From the NCBI RefSeq assembly GCF_022869805.1, contig NZ_CP094974.1, positions 992,001-1,056,000 of the forward strand: 64,000 bases of DNA, given 5' to 3'. The stretch is from Halosolutus halophilus. GTDB lineage: Archaea; Halobacteriota; Halobacteria; Halobacteriales; Natrialbaceae. Both the position numbers and the translations under genes were made by a program. The notes below the pieces were generated by a model, which worked only from the letters and a program-made list of their open reading frames with translations, did no database searches and was not told where the DNA came from. Numbering within the stretch: position 1 is the first letter of the stretch; each line of letters opens with the position of its first letter. This document shows positions 18,642-27,307 of this stretch, piece by piece.

Positions 18642-19361
18642 ATGGGATCGGTTCACTGGCTGTCGTGGGTCCTCGCTGGCGGAGCCATCGTCGCTGCGTT
18701 CACACTCTATCCCTATATCGCCACAGCCATCGGCTATCGAGGGAGCGACAACGGGCTGGCATACATCCTTCTCGTGATGGGCGTTGCCCTCTGGAACGCC
18801 ATGTTCGCCGCGCAACTCCTCGATCCGCACGCGCTCGTGAAGGGGTTCTTTCTCTCCCTGAGCCTCGTCGGGGCCTCCCTGGCGGGCCTCGGCTGGTTCC
18901 TGTTCGCGGGAACTGCCAGCAGCACGAGATCCGTCCCGAGACGTCGGTTGGCCTACGGGCTCGCCGCGATCGGTGTGGGAATCAACATTTCGCTGGTGAT
19001 TACCAATCCAACGCACGAACTCTACTGGGTGCTTCCGGTCGAGCAGTCCACGTCGACGGTGTTCGTCGAGATCGCTCCAAACCTCCTCTACTGGCTCCAC
19101 ACGTTGCAACTGGTCGTGCTGTTCAGTGCGGGGACGGCCCTCTTCTTCGAAGCCTGGCGAACCGGGGTCGCCTCGCGCTATTCCCGCCTCTACACCATCG
19201 CCGGCACCGGAACGGTGCTCGCAATCGTCGGGAGTAACACCCTGATCCACGGCGGTCTGTCGATCGCCCCGCTCTCCGCGGCGTCGCTCACGACGGTGGG
19301 CTGGATCCAGGCAAATCGCGGCCATCCCCTCGACAAATATCGATCGTATCTGCCATCGTGA
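18642..19361 (+). CDS. Seven-span membrane sensor-like protein without a kinase domain
   Basis: A 239-residue protein with seven predicted spans. The pattern, including ELYW after NPTH in the middle and a WxxxxL-rich fourth segment, resembles the 7TM N-terminal region (HisKA_7TM) of haloarchaeal histidine kinases. The protein stops after the last span with a short tail, so no PAS, HisKA or ATPase domain is present. It could be a stand-alone sensor or a truncated kinase; no kinase frame follows in the next kilobase. Confidence 0.7.
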   Translation: MGSVHWLSWVLAGGAIVAAFTLYPYIATAIGYRGSDNGLAYILLVMGVALWNAMFAAQLLDPHALVKGFFLSLSLVGASLAGLGWFLFAGTASSTRSVPRRRLAYGLAAIGVGINISLVITNPTHELYWVLPVEQSTSTVFVEIAPNLLYWLHTLQLVVLFSAGTALFFEAWRTGVASRYSRLYTIAGTGTVLAIVGSNTLIHGGLSIAPLSAASLTTVGWIQANRGHPLDKYRSYLPS

Positions 19362-19558
19362 CGCCCCACCCTGAAGGGACGCTTTCTCCTCGAACGTTCG
19401 CAATCTGTCGTACCTCCCGATCTACCAGACCGCCGCGCACCGTCTCGATCGCCCGCGACGGCAGGTCGCGGGACTCGGCGATCGCACCGCTGTGCGCTTC
19501 GCCGGCGGCGTGATCGTGACTGCTGGACCGAGAGCGACGCCAGGAGATCTGAACGTTC
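19362..19558. other. Intergenic region
   Basis: No coding frame or clear regulatory element is evident. Confidence 0.4.
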
Positions 19559-20017
19559 ATGGTATACCTATCAGAACCCACATCTATGCAGCCGTATCGG
19601 CCGCCGCCGATGCCGCCCGGCCATCCGAACGAGCGTCTCCAGTGTGAGAACGACATCGATGGGGACGAGGTCGAGGGATTCTGGCTCGAGCGGGAAAACT
19701 GGCAGTCGCCGAACACCCACGAACTCTACTGTCTGGCGTGTCGTATCGAGAAACTGAACGAGTGGGCGAACCAGCCGGACGTCGCCGACGAGGCCGACGT
19801 GAAAGCGCACCTCTCCCGACGGCGCGCTCGTCCTGATCCGCAACGCGGCCGCTGGCACGTCGCTCCGGTCCTCCCAGGTCGCTTCGACCTCGACGGTCTA
19901 GCAGTCCCTGTTCTGGCCGAAGTGGGTCTCAACGCTCGGGTCCGCGGAATCGTATCGGCCGACGCGGGGGCAGGTTCGCGAGGACGGCTGTCGATGCGGG
20001 AAAGCAGCGGCTGTTGA
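19559..20017 (+). CDS. Hypothetical protein, probably frameshifted near its middle
   Basis: The frame gives 152 residues. The first 90 have haloarchaeal composition (for example GFWLERENWQSPNTHE and LACRIEKLNEW), with a CxxxxxxxC arrangement. After AHLS at about 19812 this frame becomes Arg-rich, while the +1 frame reads PDGALVLIRNAAAGTS and ends at 19901, with far better composition. The likely original protein is therefore the N-terminal frame joined to the +1 frame, about 114 residues. No family is recognised; an ATG at 19586 is an alternative start. Confidence 0.4.
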   Translation: MVYLSEPTSMQPYRPPPMPPGHPNERLQCENDIDGDEVEGFWLERENWQSPNTHELYCLACRIEKLNEWANQPDVADEADVKAHLSRRRARPDPQRGRWHVAPVLPGRFDLDGLAVPVLAEVGLNARVRGIVSADAGAGSRGRLSMRESSGC

Positions 20018-20145
20018 ACACGGAGATGCGATCGCTTCAATTAATTTCTATTGGTGATACCCTTGGCACGCCGACTTCGTAATTATCGGAAACCCGAATA
20101 GTTTAGTTTCTTGATACCAATGTGTACGTGGGAGGGGATGTTTGG

Positions 20146-21312
20146 ATGCCAGACCTATTCACCACCGAAGAAGCCGGCGTCACGGTGACGAAGCACGTCG
20201 ATGCGGACGGCGACGAGGTTCGGATCGGACTGCGGCTGGAATCGTCGCGGGACCGTCCGCTGACGGTTCGCGTGCTGGACGCGGTCCCGGCGGAGACGAC
20301 CGTGGAGATTCCGACGACGAATCCACCGCGCTGGTCGACAGTCGACGACACGGTCGAGTACGAACGAACGCTCGAGTCGGAGGAATCGGTCACGACGGGG
20401 TACAAATACACTCGCGGCGGGACCGGGGCCGAGGCCGGGAGTCACTACCCGCCGACGCTGGTCATCGACGAGGCCGCGCGAGGCGGTGCTGACGCCGTGG
20501 CGACGTCCGACGAAGGCGCCCGCGGGCAGAAGCCGACCGCCGCGACGCGGGGGAGCGAGGCGACTCCGGGTACCGACGGCGAGCAGGAGTCGGCGGCCCA
20601 CGGGGGCACCGACGTGGACGACTTCGAGATGCCGGAGGACGAAGTCTCCGTCGCGGATATCGTGGACGACTCTGCGACTGACTCGGCCACGCCTTCAACC
20701 GGACCCCGAACGCCAGCGGATGGCGGCACCGCGACGGTCGACACCCGGACGACGGCAGCGACCGGCGCGGCTGACGGGGCTGTCGACGACGGCGAGACGA
20801 TCGACGACCTGGTCGACACGGTGCTCCGGACGCTGGACGCGGACGCGACGCCGGCGCAGCGCGATCGATTGGCGCGAGAACTCGGCGATATCGACGGCTC
20901 CCGCTCGAGCCTCGAACTGCGGGTGACGTACTTGCAGTCGCGGTTTCAGGACCTCGCGGCCTATCTCGACGCCATGGAGGAGTTCCTCGACGACCACGGG
21001 TCCGGAGAGGACGTCCTCACCGAGGTACTGGACGACCTGCACGCGGTTCGCGAGCAACTCGACCGGGTTCGCGACGAGCAGGTCGCCCTGGAAACGCGCC
21101 TCGACACCGTCGAGGACCGGACCGGCCAACTCGAGTCGGCGTTCGAGAGCCGGCACGACGCCGTCGAAGGCGAACTCCGTCGACTCGAAGACGCAGTCGC
21201 GGACGTCGAAGAGACACAGCGGACGGTCCGGGATGAGGTGGAGCAGTTCACGGCGTTTCGAGACGCCATTCAGGACGCCTTCCGGGGGGAGGCGCTGCCC
21301 ACCGACGACTGA
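20146..21312 (+). CDS. Acidic coiled-coil protein
   Basis: A 388-residue protein. Residues 1-105 form a compact acidic domain (FTTEEAGVTVTKHVDADGDE, VRIGLRLES), 110-220 are a disordered Thr/Ala/Asp linker, and 225-380 contain heptad-rich helices (for example LRFLQSRFQDLAAYLDAMEE-like and RLDTVEDRTGQLESAFE) ending in RGEALPTDD. The ATG at 20146 was chosen over a GTG eight codons upstream. The coiled coil suggests oligomerisation or a scaffold. A TATA-like TTTAGTTT near 20101 fits a short leader. Function is unknown. Confidence 0.72.
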   Translation: MPDLFTTEEAGVTVTKHVDADGDEVRIGLRLESSRDRPLTVRVLDAVPAETTVEIPTTNPPRWSTVDDTVEYERTLESEESVTTGYKYTRGGTGAEAGSHYPPTLVIDEAARGGADAVATSDEGARGQKPTAATRGSEATPGTDGEQESAAHGGTDVDDFEMPEDEVSVADIVDDSATDSATPSTGPRTPADGGTATVDTRTTAATGAADGAVDDGETIDDLVDTVLRTLDADATPAQRDRLARELGDIDGSRSSLELRVTYLQSRFQDLAAYLDAMEEFLDDHGSGEDVLTEVLDDLHAVREQLDRVRDEQVALETRLDTVEDRTGQLESAFESRHDAVEGELRRLEDAVADVEETQRTVRDEVEQFTAFRDAIQDAFRGEALPTDD

Positions 21313-21422
21313 TGTTCCGGCCACGTCGCCGTGATTCACACGGCAGCGGGCGGTTCTCGCCGGCTGGGATAGCACTCCGATAACGTGTACACGGCTGACG
21401 GGATTTCCACTCAGAATCAGTG

Positions 21423-21572
21423 ATGAAAGACCTCATAACGTCGATGCTCTTCCGGGGGCCCGACGCGACCGTCGTCCGGGAGTGCCGGCAGTGTGGGACG
21501 GGGGTGTCGCCGTCGGTCACGACCTGTCCGGTGTGCGAGGCCGACCGGATCGTCGAATACGTGATCGAGTAA
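21423..21572 (+). CDS. Small CPxCG-type zinc-ribbon protein (49 aa)
   Basis: A 49-residue frame from ATG 21423 to TAA. It contains two knuckles, CRQCG (21-25) and CPVC (35-38), with a hydrophobic N-terminus and an acidic C-terminus. Such two-knuckle microproteins are numerous in haloarchaea and are often missed by length filters. It lies 110 nt downstream of the coiled-coil gene and could share its transcript. Confidence 0.7.
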   Translation: MKDLITSMLFRGPDATVVRECRQCGTGVSPSVTTCPVCEADRIVEYVIE

Positions 21573-21629
21573 CGCCGGCGCTTGTCGAGTTCGGGTCGGA
21601 ATCGCAGCCCCGATACCGGTTCGCGAGTG

Positions 21630-22145
21630 TCACGGCCGCGAGCGACGCGCCCGACCACGGTCGTCGACGGCGGTTCGAACCAGCGGATACCACGCCCCGA
21701 GGACGGCACCGTACCCGATGAGTGCCACCAGACTCGCGCTGTGGTGGTACGGCAGCGGAAGGGACCCGCCGGTCAGGTCGATCCAGAGGGGGACGCCGTA
21801 GGCGACGCCGACGAGCCAGCAGACGGTGCCGTAGGCGACGCCGAGACAGCCCCCGAGGAACGGCGATCGGAGCGCGGCCGCGAGCGGGGCCGGTGCGAAC
21901 CGGTGCTTTGCGGCGCGGGTCAGCCCCGCGACGAAGGGCACGGCACCGACGAGGCCGTGTGCGACGACGACCGCCCAGTCGCTGGAAACGTCCTCGAGAC
22001 CGTACAGCGCAGCGACGCTCTCGAGGTGTCCGGTCGACGATAGCAACCCGGCGAACGAGAGACTGGCGACCAGGGCTGCGACGAGAGTGCCGAAGATCGT
22101 CCCGACTGACGGACTGTCATATCTTCGGGACCGTCCGTATGACAT
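21630..22145 (-). CDS. Small membrane protein, duplicated family copy B
   Basis: A 171-residue paralog of the protein at 10494-10985, with the same four spans, MSYGRS start, TGHLE motif and central LGGCLGVAYGTVCWLVGVAY. It differs in the region after MSYGRS and has a basic C-terminal extension (DDRGRARRSRP). The start at ATG 22145 matches copy A exactly, as does the promoter spacing. Function unknown; whether the copies are co-expressed or alternative cannot be told. Confidence 0.78.
   Translation of the reverse strand: MSYGRSRRYDSPSVGTIFGTLVAALVASLSFAGLLSSTGHLESVAALYGLEDVSSDWAVVVAHGLVGAVPFVAGLTRAAKHRFAPAPLAAALRSPFLGGCLGVAYGTVCWLVGVAYGVPLWIDLTGGSLPLPYHHSASLVALIGYGAVLGAWYPLVRTAVDDRGRARRSRP
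21778..21863. repeat. 86-nt block identical to 10618-10703
   Basis: Second copy of the perfectly conserved segment, in the same orientation and same reading frame of the paralogous gene. Confidence 0.85.
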
Positions 22146-22164
22146 ACGTGTTCGATGCGACCGG

Positions 22165-22175
22165 TCATATAAATA
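22165..22175 (-). promoter_or_regulatory. TATA-like box of membrane protein copy B
   Basis: On the minus strand ATTTATATG is centred about 25 nt before the ATG at 22145. The equivalent box in copy A (11008-11017) has nearly the same sequence and spacing, so the promoter was duplicated with the gene. Confidence 0.5.
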
Positions 22176-22585
22176 ATTAGTTATATATTGACTAAATGTC
22201 TAGAAATAAAACAGGATTGGATGCAAGCGTTCATGCTATCGGCGCATAAACGGTGGGAAAACTGGACAAACGGGGGTCCCGATCGAGCGTTCTCGGCGGC
22301 GACGCCGCGTACGGGCGAACTGGTTCGCCGTCCCGCGATCGCGGGCGGGGTCTCACACGCCGCTGGCGTCGCCGCCCGCGTCCCGATCGATACCCGCCCC
22401 GTCCTGGATCACGGTCGGTCGCACAGCGAGGCAGCCGCGGCCCGCGCCGACGCTGCCAAAGCCTCGAACGACACAGCGCGTCACGAACTCGTCACAGGTG
22501 CCGCGGGTCGGCATCCCTCGTCTCGACGGTGAGGGTCCACTCACTGGCCGTCTGTCAGAGCCGCTGCGGGCTGGGCCCCAGTCGC
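22176..22585. other. Intergenic region with an A/T-rich left part
   Basis: The left 60 nt are A/T-rich, unlike the surroundings. Competing frames on both strands (for example an open plus frame to 22532) have non-haloarchaeal composition, so I call no gene. Confidence 0.4.
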
Positions 22586-23830
22586 CTACTGACCCGACAC
22601 GAGCGAGACCGCGAGAACGGCCCCTATCGCCGAAAAGCCCGCGAGCACGACGAACACGACCGACACCGACGCGTAGGTGAGTACCGTCCCGACGATCGCC
22701 GCACCGAGGGCCCCGATCCCGAAGATAGCGAGGTACGTGTAGCCGAACGAGAACCCCCGAGATCCCACGAGCGAGTACTTCGCGATCGTCGCCTGCGTGA
22801 GCGGTTGCATAGCGAACAGGACGAAGCCGAGCACGAAACTGACGAGGAGCAGTCCCCAGAGACCCGCCCGGGCGGCGGGAACGAACAGCAACGCGATGAC
22901 GGTAAGGGCGGTCAGCATCCCGACCAGCCCGCGGTCGGGTTCGATCGCGTCCGTGAGCCGGCCCCCCAGATACTGCCCGCCGATGCCGACCGTCAACAGC
23001 CCGGCGTAGAGATACCGGGAGACGTCGAACTCCGTAGCGAGCCGGCTGTCAGGATCGAACACGCCGGGCCGGACGTCGCCGATGGCCGCCGTGAGGAAGT
23101 CGCCGAGGAGATCCGGGAGGAACGTCAGAACACCGCGGTAGTACAGCCCGTTGAACGCGACGATGACGAAGACCAGCAGAAAGCCGAAGGAGAACAGGCG
23201 TCGCGTCTCGCTGACGAACTCGGCGAGCGACGTCGGTATCCGTCGCTGGTGACCGCCGTCGGCGAACTCGACCGCCGCGGTCGGATCGAACTCGATAGTC
23301 ATGCCGACGCCAGTGGCAACCAGGGCCGGGATCGCGAGGCCGGCCGCCACGAGCCGCCAGTCGAACGCGAGCAGCAGGACGGCGGTCAGAAGCGGGCCGC
23401 CAGCGATGCCGACGTTCCCGGCCATCCCGTGATAGGCGAACCCCCGGCCGCGTTCCTCGACGCCGTTGCTGATGAGCGTGAGGCCTGCGGGATGGTAGAC
23501 ACTCGCTGTGGCTCCCCAGAGCGCCAACGCGACCGCCACACCGACGACCCCCGGCGCGAGGCTCAAGGCCATAAACGAGAGCCCCATCCCGGCGAGACAG
23601 GCGGTGATCAACGCCCGCGCGCCGAACCGGTCGACCAGCAGTCCGCCCGGGAGTGCGCCGATGCCGAACAGCCCGTAGCCGATCGCGGCCGCGACGCCCA
23701 GCACCGCCTCGGTGGACGAGAACTCCAGCAGCCAGATCGTCATCAAAATCGGAATCGACAGCTCGTAGGTGTGGACCATCGCGTGGCCGACCATGACGAA
23801 CCCGACGATAGACCGATCGTTGTCGTCCAC
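22586..23830 (-). CDS. MFS transporter
   Basis: A 414-residue major facilitator with 12 predicted spans in two halves of six, separated by a loop around residues 185-215 (VEFADGGHQRRIPTSLAE). The loop between spans 2 and 3 has the MFS pattern GALPGGLLVDRFGARAL. Start is a GTG at 23830; the next ATG is 12 codons in and would clip the first span. The C-terminal half has GGQYLGGRLTD, the repeated loop motif. Substrate unknown; sugar-phosphate/drug subfamilies are possible. Confidence 0.88.
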   Translation of the reverse strand: MDDNDRSIVGFVMVGHAMVHTYELSIPILMTIWLLEFSSTEAVLGVAAAIGYGLFGIGALPGGLLVDRFGARALITACLAGMGLSFMALSLAPGVVGVAVALALWGATASVYHPAGLTLISNGVEERGRGFAYHGMAGNVGIAGGPLLTAVLLLAFDWRLVAAGLAIPALVATGVGMTIEFDPTAAVEFADGGHQRRIPTSLAEFVSETRRLFSFGFLLVFVIVAFNGLYYRGVLTFLPDLLGDFLTAAIGDVRPGVFDPDSRLATEFDVSRYLYAGLLTVGIGGQYLGGRLTDAIEPDRGLVGMLTALTVIALLFVPAARAGLWGLLLVSFVLGFVLFAMQPLTQATIAKYSLVGSRGFSFGYTYLAIFGIGALGAAIVGTVLTYASVSVVFVVLAGFSAIGAVLAVSLVSGQ

Positions 23831-23918
23831 AGGATCTGCTACTCGAAGTCGTCAGTTAATGCGTTCCGTTTTCGTCCGCCTGGTTCGGGTGCCGACGGAG
23901 CGGTGCTCGCAGTCCCGT

Positions 23919-25025
23919 TCACCGCCGCGAGCCGTCGGTCGACTCGTCGACGGACACCCAGAGGTGGACGTAATACTCGGTATCGTCGATCGACGGGTCG
24001 GCCGGCACGTCCCCGCCGGGGAACAGGAGCCAGACGATGCGGATATCGTCGCCCGTCAGCGTCGGTTCGATTTCGTGAGAGCGGTGCCAGGACTCGTTGT
24101 GCGCGAGTTGCGTTTCGAATCGATCGAGTTCGCGCTGCTCGGTGACGATCGTCTCGTTGACCGCCGAGTCGTTCCCGCCGGGCCCGGTTGTGGCCGTTTC
24201 GTTAGGTCGCTGTTCGGTGGCCTGCTCCAGGACGACGACCGTGTATTCCGTCGGGTCGTGCTCGTGATTGTCGACCCCGACGACGATCTCGGCGCTCTCG
24301 CCCTGGACGAATTCGGTCGGATACCCGTCGGCGACGAGGTCGCCGTCGTCGTCTTCGGTCAGGATGTAGATCGCCGAGAACTGCTCGCCCGCCGGCGGGG
24401 CGACGATCGCGAACGTGACCGTCCCGACGGCGAGGACGATCGACGCCACGAGCACCACGTTCAGGGCGGCGTCGAGGCGCGATTCGGGTTCGAGCAGTTC
24501 CGCACGGCCCGCGCGGTACCACTCGCGGTACGGGACGGCGAACCGCTCGTCGGCGGGGAGTTGCCACCGACGGTGGGCGGCGATCGCCGTCGCGACCAGC
24601 GTAAACACCGTCATCGCGACCATGATCGGGGACAGCCGGATGCCCCACGGGGTGAAGTTGAGGACGAGACCGATCAGCGGCGTGATCGCGATACTCAGAC
24701 CGAACGCCAGCGCGACGCGCTCGATGCCGTCGATTCCCGAGCGCAACGACGTGAGTACGGTCGCGTCCGATTCGTGGCGGGGTTGCTCCGGGTCGGCAGT
24801 CGGCGACTCTCCCGCTTCGGGAAACAGGGCCGCGATGAAGACGTAGCCCGGCACGAACAACACGAACGCGAGGCCGAGTGGCACGCGGAACGGCGTCTCG
24901 CGAACCCCCGGTGTGAAGACGGCGACGTTGACGAGCGCCGTCACGAGGAGCATCGCCACGAGATCCGCCGGGAGCGCCCGGAGCGGTCGGGGGAGAAGCA
25001 ACCGGAGCGACCGTCGATCGACCAT
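23919..25025 (-). CDS. DUF1616 family membrane protein
   Basis: A 368-residue protein. Two spans at about 23-45 and 50-70 (FVLFVPGYVFIAALFP) are followed by a third and fourth at about 100-150, a fifth near 200-222, then an external domain of about 145 residues that contains the DUF1616 features YILTEDDDGDLVADGYP and the later WLLFPGGDVP. DUF1616 proteins are common next to haloarchaeal surface-glycan or envelope genes. It is followed by none on its strand except the MFS gene 88 bp downstream, and preceded by the DUF4129-tailed protein. Confidence 0.85.
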   Translation of the reverse strand: MVDRRSLRLLLPRPLRALPADLVAMLLVTALVNVAVFTPGVRETPFRVPLGLAFVLFVPGYVFIAALFPEAGESPTADPEQPRHESDATVLTSLRSGIDGIERVALAFGLSIAITPLIGLVLNFTPWGIRLSPIMVAMTVFTLVATAIAAHRRWQLPADERFAVPYREWYRAGRAELLEPESRLDAALNVVLVASIVLAVGTVTFAIVAPPAGEQFSAIYILTEDDDGDLVADGYPTEFVQGESAEIVVGVDNHEHDPTEYTVVVLEQATEQRPNETATTGPGGNDSAVNETIVTEQRELDRFETQLAHNESWHRSHEIEPTLTGDDIRIVWLLFPGGDVPADPSIDDTEYYVHLWVSVDESTDGSRR

Positions 25026-25107
25026 TCACTCAGTTATCTGCAAGACGGTGGTAAAAGTCGCTCGGTCGACGTATGTGGGGCCCGTCTCTGCCACCGCTCG
25101 ATGACCG

Positions 25108-27222
25108 TTACTCGGCGCTCGATCGCGTCTCAGTGGCGCACACCTGGCGAGTGCGCTCGAGGACGCGCTGGGCCGCCGAGGCGGAGACCCGATCGGGTGC
25201 AAAGGCCGCCCGTTCGTATTCCGTGATGACGGCCCGGAGTTGCTCGATCGTCTCGCCCTCCGCGTCGAGGTCGTCGCCGAGCCGGTGGTAAAACTCCCAG
25301 TGCGTGCGCGCGGCCGGGGTCTCCGCATCGTCCCGATACTCGTGTCGAACCGCGGCATAGCTGGCTCGCACCGCGGCCTCCGGTCGGCCGTTCGCCAGGT
25401 GCTCTCGCGCCCGTGACAGCAACGCGTCGACCAGTTCGGGCGTGGTCGCGCGGTCGCCCGTTCCCGGCGGATCGGCGACCGGGTCGGGGTCGGCGTCGTC
25501 GACGGCCCCGCCAGCAGCGGGCCGTCGTCTCCACCACCAGAGACCCCCACCCGCCGCGATCACGACGATCCCCACGAGGACGGCCCACGTCGGTCTCGAC
25601 GACGAGGGGCCGCGGTCCGTCCCCGACAGCGAGACCGTCGTCTCGGTCGCCGTCGGCGCGAGATTCGTTTCCGCCCCGTCGTACTCGGCCGCCACGTGGA
25701 CGTCGGAGGCGGCCGACGATGGCACAGCCAGCGTCGTGACGAACTCGCCGGCGGAATCCGTGGTCACCGTCGCGACGGTCTCCCCGTCGCGGTGGATCTC
25801 GACGGGCTGGTCGCCGACGCCGTCACCGGCAGCCGTCTCGAGGGTGCCGGCGACCTGGAGTTCGTTCTCGTCGGTCGCCGACGCGTCGATCGTCAGATCG
25901 GTTTCCGTTTCCGCGACCGTCACCGGCGTTTCGGCTATCGTGCCGGCCAGCGCCCGGTCGTCGAACGGCAGGGCGACACGGAGCGTGTGGCCCCCGTCGC
26001 GGACCGCCGCTGGGACTGGCACCGCGCCGGCGATCCGCCCATCGGTGACCGGCACCTCGCCGAGGAGTTCGCCGTCGAGTCGCACCTCGAGACCCACGCC
26101 ATCGACCGGGACGCCCCCCGCTGCCACGTCGCCCTCGATCGCGAGTGTGTCACCGTAGGCGACCGTCTCGGTGCTATCGAGATTCGCGATCGTGGGCTCG
26201 ACTTGCTCCACCGAGACGTTCAGCGTCGTTTCGCTCCCGAGATACGGCGATTGCTCCGCGGGGACGTACTCGACCGTCACCGTCTCCGCCGAGAGGGGCT
26301 GCGTCGTCGGGCGGTACTCGAACGCAACCGAGCCGTTCGCCCCCGTCTCGACGGCAACGGGATCCCCATCGATCACGAATCGCGCGTCGTCGCCGTCGAT
26401 CGGCGAGCCGTCCGCCGTTCGTATCTCGCCGCGAGCGACGAGCGGCTCGAGAAACGAGACGGTCTCGTCGTCGGCGTCGAGGCGCAGCTTCGTCTCGACG
26501 AACTGCTCGTCGCGGACGACGGCCTGCTCGCCCCGGATGTCGCGTCGCGTCTCGTCGATCGCGTCGGCGGCGTCCGAGAGATCGTCGTCGGTCTCGAACG
26601 TGATGAGCTCGTAATTCGTGATCAGGCTCTCGCTCGTCTCGTCGATGTCCGCCGCGATCTCTTCGAGGTCGCGGGCCAGCTCGCGGGCGCGTTCGTCGTC
26701 GCCCTCCGCAACCGCGGTTTCGTATTCGTCTTTCGTCGTTCGATACTCCTCGAGACGATCGATCAGGCGCTCCTGTTCGTCCGCGGCCTCCTCGAATGCC
26801 GCCTCGGGATCGTTCCGGTCGTCACGCCCGGCACCCGTTCCACCCTCGCCCGTGTCACCGGCCACCTCGACGTACTGGCCGAGCCGGTCGCGATACTCCT
26901 CGCCGACGAAGTTCCGCGCCCGATCGTATTCGCCCTCGCTCAGCGAGACCGTGCTCCCCGCCAACCGCGACGAGAGCCGATTCGACAGCCAGGCTTCGAT
27001 GCGTTCGGAATCGCCGTCGGCGTCGTACTCGTCCGGATTCTGGTGCCGAACGGTTTCGTTCGCGCCGTCGTCCGCGTCGAGTGTCGCGATCGGGGTGGCT
27101 GCTCCGTCCGCGGCTGAAACGCTTGCTCCAGTGGTCGCTGCTATCGGCGAACAGAGGAGCAGTACCGCGAGTACGAGCGCGCGGCCGGCGTCGTTCACGA
27201 CCGGTGATTGCTCGCTCAGCAC
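25108..27222 (-). CDS. Large exported, membrane-anchored protein with Ig-like domains and DUF4129-like cytoplasmic tail
   Basis: About 704 residues from the chosen GTG at 27222 (an AGG sits 5 nt upstream; GTGs at 27285 and 27198 are alternatives). After a signal peptide (LVLAVLLLCSP), residues 50-230 are charged helix/coiled coil with many Glu/Arg. Residues 235-535 look like successive Ig-like beta domains (for example QPVEIHRDGETVATVTTDS and AVEYDGAETNL-like ends). One span (VLVGIVVIAAGGGLWWW) follows, then a cytoplasmic domain with the DUF4129 pattern RAREHLANGRPEAAVRASY. DUF4129 domains occur beside DUF58 and MoxR genes, which is exactly the context here. Confidence 0.82.
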   Translation of the reverse strand: MLSEQSPVVNDAGRALVLAVLLLCSPIAATTGASVSAADGAATPIATLDADDGANETVRHQNPDEYDADGDSERIEAWLSNRLSSRLAGSTVSLSEGEYDRARNFVGEEYRDRLGQYVEVAGDTGEGGTGAGRDDRNDPEAAFEEAADEQERLIDRLEEYRTTKDEYETAVAEGDDERARELARDLEEIAADIDETSESLITNYELITFETDDDLSDAADAIDETRRDIRGEQAVVRDEQFVETKLRLDADDETVSFLEPLVARGEIRTADGSPIDGDDARFVIDGDPVAVETGANGSVAFEYRPTTQPLSAETVTVEYVPAEQSPYLGSETTLNVSVEQVEPTIANLDSTETVAYGDTLAIEGDVAAGGVPVDGVGLEVRLDGELLGEVPVTDGRIAGAVPVPAAVRDGGHTLRVALPFDDRALAGTIAETPVTVAETETDLTIDASATDENELQVAGTLETAAGDGVGDQPVEIHRDGETVATVTTDSAGEFVTTLAVPSSAASDVHVAAEYDGAETNLAPTATETTVSLSGTDRGPSSSRPTWAVLVGIVVIAAGGGLWWWRRRPAAGGAVDDADPDPVADPPGTGDRATTPELVDALLSRAREHLANGRPEAAVRASYAAVRHEYRDDAETPAARTHWEFYHRLGDDLDAEGETIEQLRAVITEYERAAFAPDRVSASAAQRVLERTRQVCATETRSSAE

Positions 27223-27307
27223 AAAAACCTGTCTGCTCGAGTCCCCGTCCGAGCGGCGCGAATCGCCAACCAGTAAGTTCAACACGCCGCCGCAAAGTCA
27301 CTGGGAT

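Noticed and set aside
22253-24145. Plus-strand frame of 630 codons
   Set aside because: Charged low-complexity antisense of the MFS transporter, which has 12 spans.
25696-27117. Plus-strand frame of 473 codons within the DUF4129-tailed gene
   Set aside because: Antisense shadow; the minus strand has signal peptide, Ig-like domains, span and tail.
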